From assembly GCA_024305405.1 (NCBI GenBank), contig JAKNDB010000110.1, forward strand, positions 3,348,001 to 3,412,000: DNA of 64,000 nt. The letters are read 5' to 3'. The stretch is from Dirofilaria immitis. Lineage: Eukaryota > Nematoda > Chromadorea > Rhabditida > Onchocercidae. How positions within the stretch are numbered: the first letter of the stretch is position 1; each line of letters begins with the position of its first letter. Of this stretch, positions 51,999 through 64,000 are shown one piece after another. The notes below the pieces were generated by a model that made no database searches, was not told where the DNA came from, and saw only the letters and a list, made by a program, of their open reading frames with translations. The position numbers and the translations under genes are program-made.

Positions 51999-54900
51999 TT
52001 TCTGGATACCAATTAATTTATGCGAATCGACAGCTGGAGCAACGCTGTTGAATGATGATAATTTCAGGTTCGAAGTCTTCTGATATGGTGAATGTTCCCT
52101 GGAAACCCTTATGATTTTTATTACAGGTATGAATATAATTTGCTGCTATGTACCTGCAACTATATGGATTTAAAAAGAGATTCCAATATTCTTTATAAAA
52201 AAACTGATAAATTAATGGTAGAACGGGAAAATGTCAACCTGCTGGATATAGATGTTCGCATACCCAAACGATTTTCAGCGATAGGACTATTTCGTAAGGA
52301 GACTACTGAAGATGGGCTCTCGAACGTAATATTCTGCGACGTATTAGTCTGGAATGATATAAGCAATTAAAACAGAACTAGGAGAGATTATTCATATATT
52401 TCTGAAATTTAATAAAAAGATGTACAAGTGATTGAAGAGAAAACCTGTGTTCTGTTGTAAATAGTGCCCATATTTCGATTAACTTGAGCTGCCTTAGCAG
52501 CTTGAACAGCAGCCTGTTGCATCAGTTGCTGATTCTGAAGAGCACGAGTCTACAAAAATCAATAAGATAATGCTGAAAATAATTTAGTTCCTATATTATC
52601 AGCTAATTTAATTAAAGTACTCACATTATCCGGCAAAGTCAAAACTTCCTGAATCTTCAAATAAATAAAACTTCCAACTTACTCCTTCTGACTGAGGGGC
52701 ACTACAATTATAACAAAGAAAAAAAATTCATTTTGAACCTGAGGTCGGCCATAATTTGCATATGCTCCATAAGAAATACTCGCATTTCCAAATCCATTGT
52801 TAATTGCTCCGTCATCTTTGGAACTCCGTCTTCGTGTCATTGTTGTTTCCATCTGCCCAGTCCGATTTTTGTGAATTGAAGCATATGCTTCCTGTTGCTA
52901 AACAATGATTCCGCTGTAAGGAAAAGCTACAAAACAGCTTGGACGTAAATTCATTGGCATAAAAACCTTTGTATGGGAAAAAAGCTATTTTGAAATTTAC
53001 TTACTACCAAATTATTATAAAAACAACACTATTTTTTAACGCAGCGTATAAATCAAAACGCAGCAAAACTGTACACTTCCTTAGATTTTGAGAATTTCAA
53101 CACTTCCTCTATTTCAATATTTCTACCTCTTTCCACATTTTTTTGAAGAAATTCAAAAGAAAGTTTATGTTCACCGTCAAAGGTGTATTATTATCAGAAG
53201 CATTGTTTCCACTGCATGTGCTCAATGAATTTTGCAGTGATGGCCTTCGAGGATTCTGTAGCATTTGCCGACTGCTACAGGTCGCATATTCTGCTCCTTG
53301 AGTTCGCTAAAAATGAGTTCATTTTGCTCCTAATAATTTTGTTTGGAAAGAATGTAATTTCAAAAATCAAATTTTTGAGAAAATCAGAACCAAAAATACA
53401 GGCTTTAATTCGAATCTTCAAAAAAACGAATGAAATAAGCTGAAAATATGAAAATGTTCACAATTCCTAACAAAGTCAACCCACATAAATTTGCAAACCT
53501 GGAATGTACCAAATGTATTTGCGGGTATAGTTACGTTTGCTGAAACTTTTGCTTCACTGGAATATTTGGGAGCATTCATTATAATTCGTTGTTGCGATGC
53601 ATGCGTCATTTGTGACTGTAGGGCATGAGGGATCTGCATATCGATTTAGAAAAAAATTAGAATTATAATTTTCCAACTAACTAAAAACAAGAATTTAGTA
53701 AAATTCTTAAATTAAATTCGAGATGGAGATTTTCGCTTAATTAGTATTGTGATATCAAAAAGTAAGAAAAAGACAACATTGAAGCAACATGCCGTATGAT
53801 AGGCAGCAGTAGGTGAAGAGTTCTCGTCGCTATTTCGCCGATGGATCGTGGACGTACCAAGAAGCCGATTCATTTCCGGTGTTCCTTTGCACTTTCACAT
53901 GGTGGTATTCTTCTAAAAAGTATTTCAGTAAGAGAATGTTTATTTTTTCAGTATGAAGATAATATGAATGTTATAAATAACAGAAAAACAACAAAAAATG
54001 GATAATAAAATACAGTAATCATCAGGAAGTAGCAAATAAATGAATAAAAAAAAGAGAACAGGAAAATATCAAAAACCTTGTTGTGGGTGATTGCGTACTG
54101 TTTCCTTTCAACCAATAAATACCTTCGCTTGTAGCACCAATTCCATTTTTCTGCGTTTGTCGTAATAACGACTTTTTCGCTATGGTATCATCCGTGATAT
54201 ACATCTACAATGCTAAGTGTGATGGAAGAATCATTTACATTTAACACCTTCATCTACCAGCAAATATCGAATTGTATGAAGTTCGAGATGGAAAAACATG
54301 TTCCCATTCATTTAACATAGTATTCGATGAATTTAAAAAGCTTATTAAAAATTTAAAAATCGGATCTCAACCTGGTCGCCATGCATTAATATTAACGCAT
54401 TTTTCAGCTCTGACGGTTTCTTTTCGATAATTTGTGTGGGAGTAGTAATCATTGTTTGAGGTCCATTCTACAACTTCTCAATTAGATCAAGAAAGCTATT
54501 CGCATTACTTTTTTATTTGAAAAGTTATACTAATTCATATAGATGATGATGAATCTATTAGAAAATGGAAAATTCTAATATCTGTTTACTTTTAAATTAT
54601 AGTTTACATTTTCCGGAATCAATATTTCCGTGTCCTATTTCTTTATTAGACTACAGATGCATAAATGAAATGAGATTAATTTATTACTTGCAAAGCAATT
54701 ATTTCATGCACTTCATGGACAACTTTGAAATTCCAATCTCTTTTAAGAGTAAGTATAAGCCAGAGGATAATCCAGAAAAAGAGGAAAACAATATCAATAA
54801 CGATGCAAGATAATAACAGCGCCTTTTCTTCATGCTAAAAACAAAATTTCCATTTGTTGATCTTTTTTATAGCAATTTTTTTCCTCGTTTTTGATATAAG

Positions 54901-57536
54901 CGTTTTCAAATTCTAAATAAATCAGCTCTGAAGCCGCATAATCTAGACTACTAATTTCAAAAATATTTTTCAAGTGAGATCTGTGAAAATTTTTGTAAGT
55001 GATTTAATTACCTGATAAATAACCATATGCGCATATATGGTTGGAGCTTTGGTAATGACGATTAAAACAAGCAAAATTATTGCAAATATATGAGGTGCAT
55101 ATCTAAAATGATTGAAATTACTGATTTTAATGAAGATTTACTTCAAGAGCGAATTTAAAGTAAATCGAAATAAAAAGGATATTTTTGGAGAAGTGCTCTT
55201 AAACCCTATTTCTGCAGAAATTGATGGCAGCGATTAATTTCTTTATAAGTATCATTCAGACTGCAAAATATACTAAATTACATACCCATCACAACATAAT
55301 CTGGCTTGTAGTACCTTGGATGAGCTCCGGAGACGATATTCTGAATATTCATTCTGCGCACCACTAACACTCGCCTGACTTCGAAAGGCACACTTTGCCG
55401 CACATTTGACATACTTATCTGATAAGAACGTTATATTTTGAGGGAATCAAATTTTCAATCTTTAATGAAGAATAATGAATTTATTATACGGAAAAAATTT
55501 CAAGATAACTTACAAAATATTTACTATAGCCATACATATACAATGCAATAGGTGAAATACTGATTAGAATAATTGTCGTAATATAGGTGGCAATAATTGC
55601 GGATGGATGATAAATTTTTAAGGGACGTGAAGAAATCAAATATTGTCCTAAACTAAGCAAACTAATCAATTTCATAAATATGCTGAAATCGGAAATGAAA
55701 AAAATAAAACTTGGAAATAGAGCTTACTTAAACATTTAATGCGAACCAATTTAGTTCGAAATCGAATATTATATCAAAAACTAATTATAATAAAGCATCA
55801 AAAATAAATAAAATAATCTAAACATACCAAGACCAACTGGTCGGATACTAGCATAATTTGTTTCCTGTATGCGGTGAAGAACACTAAACCCGAGATAAGA
55901 CCAAATGACTGTCATTGAATAAATCAACAAATGAAGAGAAAATATGAAACTAAATGGTTTGTTGGTATGCCAGAAAATTGTCGAATAAGCACACGTATAG
56001 ACGAAAAGTGAAATTAGTAAATTGACAAATTCCAGCGGTATTCCAAACAAACGAGCATGCATCAGTACTGAATAATATATTCATTATTTCATTTTCTTAA
56101 TTCTAGCTTATGCATTCTTCTAGCTCTGAGTAACGAAACTGAATTTTACTTGGTAATAAATTAGGACTAATTGGTGTTGATGTCAAATCCTGTGCCGATA
56201 TACGGAAACCTTGCAATCGACTATCGAGCATTGGCAGATTTGTCGCCAGTTGTCGAGCACGATGATATACGAAATCAAGTTCTGTGTTCAAAAATCACCT
56301 AAAAATTTTCTTGAATTTTTTGAAGACATATTTGGTTGCAAAATACTAATGTCAATAAGACTTAATGTCAAATCATCCTGTGCCGATATACAAAAATTGG
56401 AATTTAAAAGATTGAAAAAAAATTTGACGACTCTTACTTTAAAATCTACATTTAGTTTCTACACTTAGCAAGGTGAATATCAATTTGTGACTTCAAGAGC
56501 TTCCGATCCAATTCTGATGCTAGTAAGACAAATCTTTCATTTTCTAAGATTTTACCACAGTCTCGGTAAATACATAGCTGAAATGATAGAACTCTTAGTG
56601 TAAATGATTCGGAATAATTTTCTAGCATTAATTAACAATATTATTAAAGAGTAAAGCAGTAAGGAAAGTGTACAAATGAATTATACGAATTGATACAACC
56701 TTTTTCTATTAGCTTTGATATGTCCTTGTTATATATATTACCTTTTATAATTACATTAGGAAAATAATTCAGATATTCCGAATCATTTCTTTAAATTAAT
56801 ACTTCTTATTCATCAATTTTAATCTGAATCAAAAAAAAAAAAGTTACCAGTATTTATCTCGACAGTAAAATATGCTCAGTAATATTTAATGACCAAGTTT
56901 AAAGGAGTAATTTCAAGTAATAGGATATAAAATTCAATCCATATAATATTATATTCTATTTGTAATTTACTGTTTTCTCAAACATATATTAATTTTTCAG
57001 AAGATTAGATTATTACAAAATTTTTTCACAAATTTTAAATTTCTCTAAATACTATTTTATGTTATTTGTTCAAATTGTGTATAATCAAAATTCATTGATT
57101 TTGAATTTAACCAAATGATTATTACATCGATTTTGACAGTGATGGAATAAGTGAAGAATATTTCATATATATTCACTTCAGGTTTAGAATAATATTTGCA
57201 GCCATGTGATTTCGTTATTTATTAATGGTGCTTCAGAAATAAAGAAAAAAGATAACAATGGGACATTCTACAAAGCTAGGAAGATTTTTTAACTAGTCCA
57301 TCGATCTTATTCCCGATTGTCCCTCTCGATAGGCTTTTTTTAGCTAAAAATGAGGCTTTTTTGTGATGGCATAGGCTATCTTACTATATTTATCGAAATC
57401 AATAGACGTTTGGCACTGCCTGGTATAGGCCTTATCCATACAAGAACACTAACACATACGGCAAATACTCGTATAGTCAAACTTATTTAAGCCAAACTAC
57501 TCACACATACGCTGACATACAGACATACACACATAC

Positions 57537-57579
<43 letters not shown>

Positions 57580-59381
57580 AATAAAAAAACACAAATACTA
57601 CGTGAAACTAGGTAACACAGTCTCGATTTTACAATTTATCATCCTTCGCCATGACAACAAATATTCTTCCAAAACTTTTCATCTTTTGCTTCCCATTTCT
57701 GGACATGAAAGTCATTTTCTCCAGTGCAACTGATTTTACGTCTGTAATACTTCTCGGTATTCTTCAGGACTTCATCGATACCGCATGAGCATAGATCTTC
57801 CTTGATAAATTCAATCATTTACTCCGAGTCTTCTTCACTCCATTTAGCTTTAATTCGAACAAGGAAACTATCTTTCCTTGAATTTGCGGATAAAATTTTT
57901 GTTCATAAAATTTAACTTTTTGTGATTGCCCTTTACATACTGACGATATAGATAATTATCATGAGTCTCGGCATACATATGGTATATTAAATTGTGATAT
58001 TATCATAACTGAGTGATTCGTTCTTTTGAGTTGTTGCTATCGACATTTAAATGTGAAGAAATCAGAAATTATTCATATTAAGAATGCTTGATTAAGATAT
58101 GCAGTAATATGATGAAAGAGATTCTTATTTCGTATTCGCTCATATATTTCCTCCATCGTCTCAAATAATACGCATACATTGATATATTATGCTATCAGAT
58201 GACAAAAAAAATTAGCCACCATTGATATATTATAGCGTCCGTTGTAAACAGCAACAAATCTATTTGCTCGTTGAATTGGCAGTCTCCAACAGATTTTTTA
58301 CAACTTTCTTAATATACGATTTTTGCTAAGTCACTCTATCCTAATATAGTTTTATATGGTTTCCAACTTAAACTTAAAAGCAACCCTATCTTTCTAAGCC
58401 TTGATAATACGTTTCTTTTTTAATCATATAAATGTTTAAATTCATCCACCTGATCCTCTTAGTTCTAGTGAAACGATTTCAAAATTACTTTCTAAATTTG
58501 AACTACTAAATTTAACATTTAAATATCAAAATATTCAAACTTTCACATAAATATATCCTATAATTAAAAAAGAAAAATAATGCTGTAATCTTATTTCCAA
58601 AAATAATTTCTTTAACTGAATTAAAAAGCATAAACCACAAGAGAGATCATAAAGATAATGAACCCAGATTTTAAAATTAAAAAGCACTATTAATTTTACC
58701 GGAATTGATGAAGCCGTATCGATAAAGTTGTGATAGCATCATTTGCTGGGCGAATAATTGAAAAAGAGCCATCAATAGATGAATAAATTGTGGCAACGGC
58801 GGTGCATGTTGCCAAAATGACTTGATACATCGCAAAGGTGAACATCCACCTACAATATAGTAAAACAAATGCTTCCAAATAATATAGATTAAAAAGGATA
58901 TTATTCAGGTTAAATTTAGATCCAATCCAGCATTGATTAATTACTATCACTTCATACAATCTTCAAATTATTCATTTTAAAATTTTAGAAATCCATTTTA
59001 AAAATGGAACCTACAAAATTCATTATTCATACTAAAACTACCTCTTCTATATCCATGTGAATTGCGAGTAATTTCAATGACACGATCAATTCGAGCACCA
59101 AGCCGATCATTATCGCCGGCAATATTGCCAGATTTGAATATTCCAAATGCCATAAACAATAGTAAACTAGGTATGCATGAAGAATACAGTATAATATATA
59201 CATTTAACCAGAGCCTTGGATATGCACCATGAGGCCATTTCATTTCTGAATATAACCGATACCGTTCGAAACCCAGGTAAATTAAGTAAATCTGTAGAAG
59301 TACCATTGCTACAGTATACCATATAGACCAGAGCTGATTTACACGAGCTCGAAATGAACAAGGCATTGCAGATATATGCAA
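50702..59381 (-). CDS. Tincar-like multi-pass membrane protein with polyQ tail
   Basis: Exons (minus strand): 59381-59042, 58849-58700, 56281-56114, 56067-55828, 55682-55514, 55413-55286, 55102-55012, 54467-54372, 54204-54077, 53891-53793, 53633-53499, 53306-53175, 52897-52739, 52648-52625, 52549-52445, 52079-51796, 51160-50702 (TGA). About 969 residues. The N-terminal half has several hydrophobic segments and blocks that recall Drosophila Tincar: VNQLWSIWYTVAM, GNIAGDNDRLGARID, WQHAPPLPQFIHLL, GFINSELDFVY, FGIPLEFVNLL and ALYMYGYSKYF. The C-terminal half is cytosolic-looking: Ser/Asn/Gln-rich, with a polyglutamine run coded at 51899-52001. One base appears missing at 55676-55678, and probably also at the 54077 and 51796 donors. 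Two introns would need GC donors (after 56114 and 53793). The true 5-prime end may lie upstream of 59381. The family call rests on remembered motifs. Confidence 0.6.
51899..52001. repeat. CAA/CAG trinucleotide repeat coding polyglutamine
   Basis: A long GTT/GCT run on the plus strand, read as CAA/CAG on the minus strand inside an exon of the Tincar-like gene. It gives a run of about 33 glutamines, with CAG interruptions clustered at both ends and a pure CAA core. The plus-strand Val and minus-strand Asn frames over it are artefacts. Confidence 0.9.
57510..57580. repeat. CA microsatellite
   Basis: A CACATA-type edge leads into a CA core of about 30 bases, inside the large intron of the Tincar-like gene. 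Confidence 0.9.
57640..57990 (-). pseudogene. Broken coding-like stretch of unknown family
   Basis: On the minus strand a frame begins near an ATG at about 57983 (MYAETHDNYLYRQYVKGN) and continues through a Lys/Phe-rich stretch. After a one-base frame change near 57883, it continues as FLVRIKAKWSEEDSE, a TAA stop at about 57823, then MIEFIKEDLCSCGIDEVL, KNTEKYYRRKISCTGEN and KWEAKDEKFWKNICCHG. The amino-acid make-up, with Trp, Cys and mixed charge, looks coding rather than random, unlike the surrounding intron. I do not recognise the family. It may be a decayed gene copy or retrocopy nested in the intron. Confidence 0.4.
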
Positions 59382-62300
59382 AAACAGTAATCTTATAGAT
59401 AAAGCAATAAAGCTTCCAGGTAATAATGATTTTACTCAGTTATTGCTGCTCATTGAGTGATACGTGTCACGAAATTTCATCACTTCTTTCTCAATCCACT
59501 ATAATATTTGCAAGTGATCATAATAAATCTATTACTGAATTTCTCGTCCAATTTGTTGAAGTTTCGTTCATTTCATTTCATTTCATATTCAATATTCTAA
59601 TTTCCAGAAACGATTAATACGTGATGTTTATTCAATATGCGTTAACAGCAGAAATCAGTTTGTTTAACAAATAGAGTTATATTAAAATCGTTTTAACAAA
59701 TTATAGTAACTCATCCTTTTAATTTAGTCCAATTTAAATAATCATATGAAAATTTATTTCAGCTGTATTCAATGCAAATAATCATCATACAATTGATGAG
59801 TCAATATTGGGAATGATTTTGCGAAAAGTGATATAGGATGAAAAGCAGCTAATGTTGAACATATGGTGATGATGATATGTTAGCCGATCATTTTAATATG
59901 TCGACTCTGAAAAGTAACGTAATTTGCAATAAGCCGTTTTTTCTTTTCGTTATATTAAATCAATGCATCAATGCTTTCATATATATTTGCTCATTTAAAT
60001 AAATTTCAAAATTTGGCATATCACCAAATCATACAACATCCAATGCAATCAACTAGTATGATTATTGATGCAAATGAAAAAAGAAAAGAAATATAAACAA
60101 ATGAAACATAATGATAAATTATTTATTGATATGAACATTTAATTAAGCGAACAAATGACTGTAATAATGAAAAGAAATGAACGAACGATATGAAGAAAAT
60201 ATTTTGAATGACTAATAAACTTACACAAAAATTTGCAGAATGATGTGAATGTGAATAGATGAATAGATAGATTCGGGGAAACTTGCAATTTACACATCGA
60301 CTATTTGCGTGTGACGACTTTCTGCATCGTATATATTTGAAAACAGAAACTTTCAGCTGAAATACGGCGGAATGCCAATAAGTATAGATAAAATGAAGGA
60401 CAGAAAAGGGAAGAAGAAAACATTTAGTGATTTAGTAAGAGTGAAGTGACCATTGCTCTGCCTACTGCTAACACAAGCAGCTTGCTTGCCACATGAGGGA
60501 TTTAATGGAAAGATGATTATAGCTGAGGGAGAATGAGGCTCGAGATGTCCCAAGAATAGGAAAAAGGAAGAGAGTGCGTTGAGTTGAGGTTGCTTCTATC
60601 TCTCTTCTCTTTACTAGCAGCAAAGGAGGGAAAAGAGCCTAGGATAGGAATCCATCCCTTTTGGGTCGACACACCAATGGTCCATCACGTCCTGTTCCTT
60701 CCTCATCCCACCCCTACACACACTTTCTCGTCAACTCCCGAATAGATATTGAAATTCGACATGGAATATGCGAGCGAGTGCACAGTATTCTTACTACGAT
60801 AACTGGCCTTCCTATTATCTACTCCTCTGGGAATTAGTGATGTTGATGAAGTGGCCACATAGCGACAATCAGCACCATTATACCATAGATGAAAGTGTAC
60901 TCTTAGAAAACCCTCTTTCCTTCTGTCCACTCCATCTCTTAACTGCAAACGAGATATGATAATTGTAATCAGTGATGACATGAGGATGAAAAGTGACGGA
61001 TAAGAATGACCATGAGATGGACACGTGTTGTGAGCAGCGCAGATAATGAATACTCGACTAGCATTCAATCTCTCGAGCAGTCGTTAGCAAACTTCGCCAT
61101 TTAATCGAAAACAATCCCGTCAAATTTGTTTCCTTCTTGCCCAACTTATTTATATAACAATGACGTTATATCATATTGAACATAATCGTTTCTGTTTAAT
61201 ATACACGGTAATTAACTTGTTGATAGTTCGGACTATTTAAATATTTAATGAACTCTCGCATATTAATGTTTATTATACTTAAAATTTGTCGATTTCTAGT
61301 CTGCTTCGTCAAATTTTATGTTGACATTCCTATAAATAGATAAGATTTTCGAGTCGAACTTTCTGGAAAATCGAAATTTTTTGACAATAATTAGGATAAT
61401 GAAGTGCCAATTAATCGTTAAGAAACATATTAGAAAATTCAGTCTCATAGAGGAAAATGATCTAAATCCTATTAATTTCAAATGTCTAATATAAAATTAG
61501 TTTTCATAAAATACAATAAATTTGTTTGGAGCTTTTTTTTTTTTCATAAATACATAAATAATAAGATTATATAAATCAGCATGCTATCAAAAAATAATTC
61601 CACTATTTCATCAGAGAATAAGGAACAGCATTTGGAAAATTATCGAGATAATTCAAGTACAAGGAATTTGGAACATTTTTTTTTCCATTTATGGAATCTA
61701 TAATGTTCTTGGATAAATGAACCGACAATAAAGCTGTGAAATGTCATCTATTGTTGAATTTCGAATGCCATTTGACTAATCCCATATCGTTGGATTGCAG
61801 AGAAAAAATCGAAAAAGAAAAAAAAATTGTGCGAGAAAATTCATAAACAAATCGACAAACAAGAAGTGCCAGCATAGAATTACAAAGTTGCACAATTATT
61901 TCCGTGTTACATTCTTCCTTTTAATTTTGATTATCACAAATAGCAAAAGAGAATGATGAATGCAATTTTCGCTCTTCAGCAAATAACGCCTATCACAAAA
62001 CGAATATTTCGACACCATTCTTCTACATTCCCATTTCTCTTGACAGACTTCAAGTCCTCTGTTCAATGTATTTCATTTTTGCTAAGTTTAACAGAAACAT
62101 TTGGCAACGATACCTATAGAGAAAGAAAACAAATTCTTTCCCTAAATTTCTTTAAGGTACGAAAACCATAATACGGTATATACAAGTTTTTACAAGTATG
62201 AAACAATTTATTCATCTTTTCATGCCTGTACATATTGTTATTGTTGCTCAGAATATCCAGCATCTTCTTCATTTATCATTCTTGCTAATTGAGCCTTGAG

Positions 62301-63824
62301 TCTCCAAATTACAACACATTATTGCGATCTTCAGCTTAATAGTGTTCTTCTTAACGGAAGGTTCCAAATCATAGTACAATACTGGATTAATTAAACTTCA
62401 GTTTTAAAAAAAATTCTTTTCTAGCAATCAATCAACAATAGAATTACTATTTTTCATTATCGCTGATCTTCTCATATAACGTGGAAATAGCAGAATTTTT
62501 TCCCGGGAATTATTATTTTCGCTTTGGAAATCTCTTCAAAATCGTTAGAAAATAGTTGAACAAAGTTAGTCGTATATGCGCTTATATATATATATTTTAG
62601 GCACTAATTACTTAAATAAATATTCCTTTCAAGGATTTAAATAAGAATTGAAAAAAGGAAACAAGAGGAGATATCGATCCTTATGTTTCCATTGATAGAT
62701 TCAATTTGATTCTATAATATTTCAAAGCAGCTTATACCATTTATTATGCTAAATCTACCTTTTTCCGTTAGTAGGTTAACTAAAAATCTATCGTAGTGCT
62801 GATTATATTATCGAACCTATAACTTTTGAATTCCTTTCACATACCGATAATGCAAGAGAACTAAAGACGATACATTAAATTTGTCTCACCTCATTTGTTT
62901 ACATATGTATGTCCTATTTAATTAACATATTGTTTAATTAATGTCCAAAAACAGTGATTAAATATATAAAAGTGTATTAAGCAAAACTGAATATGAATTT
63001 AAGGAAAGAGAAAAGCAGAAGAAAAGAAAATGAGAAATACTGTCTGGAATCATCTCATTACTATATTATTAATTAGTTTTTTTTTTTTTTCATTTTTAAA
63101 ATGTATTTTCGGTACAAAACGGCTGATTTAATTCAGCTTAAATTAATTAAACAATATGCAAATGCTGTACATGTATTAATTAGAAGGTGAAGAAGAAGAA
63201 GAAGATCACATCTTCTTGCATCGTACTGAAAAAAATAAAAAGAAAAGAATGAAATAGGCAACAAGAAAATTATAGATATTTGGTGAATAATTTTCGCCAT
63301 TAGAGGCTATGGCCATGTAAAATGCTTAAAGGATTGGTGGTCTTCCATTTCATTTTCATGCAATATCAATTAAAGTTAAGGAGAAGACAATTAATAAAAT
63401 GAAGGATTGAAAGTTTTGCGGCATTCATTGTTGGGATTCATTCTGTTGATAAGCTGAGGGTACTGAATAGTATTGCATCAATATTTTATTTCTACAAAAT
63501 TTAATTATTCTTTTGTAAATGGAAAACTAGTTCACAGGAATTCTTGAATACATTTCTTTATCTATCCAGTCTCCTTCTATCATTTCAGTTTCACGTCATA
63601 ATCAGAAAATCGATAGACCGAAGAAACTAAACAAATATCACTTCACATGCTAAGACACTCATTCAGAAACGCTTCATTTTGCTAGAGAAGTATGTATGCT
63701 AAAGTTTTACCTTATCTATATAATTTATTGATAGATTTTTATGTTTTTATCAAATGATTTTTTTCTGTAAACTTTTCGAGTAGCTTTAATCAAGCTGTTC
63801 CTTTCTAGCTTACATTATTATCAG
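59382..63824. other. Region upstream of the Tincar-like gene
   Basis: Mostly AT-rich. A less AT-rich block at about 60.35-61.1 kb holds short open frames on both strands without recognised domains; it could be promoter or 5-prime UTR sequence of the Tincar-like gene. A short GAAGAA run occurs near 63190. No gene is supported. Confidence 0.45.
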
Positions 63825-63897
63825 AAGACAAAGTGACCACTCGATCAAATTTGAAGAAAACGATACCGCATTTGGTGGATTGGCAATTGGAAAACAG
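63825..63897 (+). CDS. Possible exon of a plus-strand gene running off the window
   Basis: The stretch lies between a TATCAG acceptor and a GTAGTC donor, and reads RQSDHSIKFEENDTAFGG followed by LAIGKQ with no stop. Composition and flanking sites suggest a real exon, but no neighbouring exon could be joined within the window and I do not recognise the family. Confidence 0.3.
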
Positions 63898-64000
63898 GTA
63901 GTCCAAGCGAAATTTGTTTGTTAATGCTGTGATAAGTATATGATCCTTCACACAGAAAACTGTAATGACTTTAGATAATTTTGGTCACATTCAAAATATT

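Larger units (their letters stand above)
56282..58699 (-). other. 2.4-kb intron of the Tincar-like gene
   Basis: The largest intron of the gene. It holds a CA microsatellite at about 57510-57580 and a broken coding-like stretch on the same strand (about 57640-57990, listed separately). The rest is AT-rich with nothing recognised. Confidence 0.6.

Noticed and set aside
51797..52051. Poly-valine open frame on the plus strand and poly-asparagine frame on the minus strand
   Set aside because: Wrong frames of the CAA/CAG repeat. The glutamine frame fits the flanking exon.
53183..53443. Plus-strand 86-codon open frame
   Set aside because: It lies antisense to a phase-consistent exon (53175-53306) of the Tincar-like gene, and its own sequence has no domain.

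Overview
This looks like nuclear DNA from a nematode, most likely a clade III (spirurid or filarial) worm. The evidence is high A+T content, many short exons, introns ending in TTTCAG/TTTTAG, and nematode-type orthologues: a DIM-1 immunoglobulin protein and a CtBP fused to a THAP domain. From memory, dim-1 and ctbp-1 both lie on the C. elegans X chromosome, so this may be X-derived sequence. A decayed bacterial-type group II intron reverse transcriptase sits between genes, as expected in a lineage that hosts or hosted Wolbachia. Genes were assembled by hand from exon phase and splice sites.

Layout: 1-5.9 kb, AT-rich and repeat-bearing with no supported gene. 5.9-9.2 kb (+), dim-1, three Ig domains. 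10.5-12.2 kb (-), an eight-exon two-LIM CRP/MLP-type protein of 249 residues. 12.2-19.7 kb, no supported gene. 19.7-21.2 kb (-), a small Rab-like GTPase most like IFT27. 21.2-27 kb, intergenic with a GTGTG minisatellite. 27.0-41.2 kb (+), ctbp-1, with far-upstream THAP exons, a probable alternative first exon at 34.9-35.1 kb, and the dehydrogenase-like core at 35.9-39.9 kb. 45.5-47.1 kb (+), a small unrecognised five-exon gene. 48.3-49.1 kb (-), the fossil group II intron RT/maturase. 50.7-59.4 kb (-), a long multi-membrane Tincar-like gene with a polyglutamine-containing tail. 59.4-64 kb, upstream or intergenic sequence plus one possible exon near the right edge.

A recurring pattern is that otherwise well-conserved exons are out of frame by exactly one missing base, nearly always in a run of the same base. 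It occurs in dim-1 (2), the IFT27-like gene (2), the ctbp-1 THAP exons (2), the small gene (2) and the Tincar-like gene (up to 3). Homopolymer under-calling in the assembly explains this better than gene death. It also explains why these exons look broken as simple ORFs.

The genes do not form a pathway. DIM-1 and the LIM protein are both muscle-attachment or cytoskeleton type proteins, CtBP is a nuclear corepressor, the IFT27-like protein is of a ciliary transport family, and Tincar is an integral membrane protein family.
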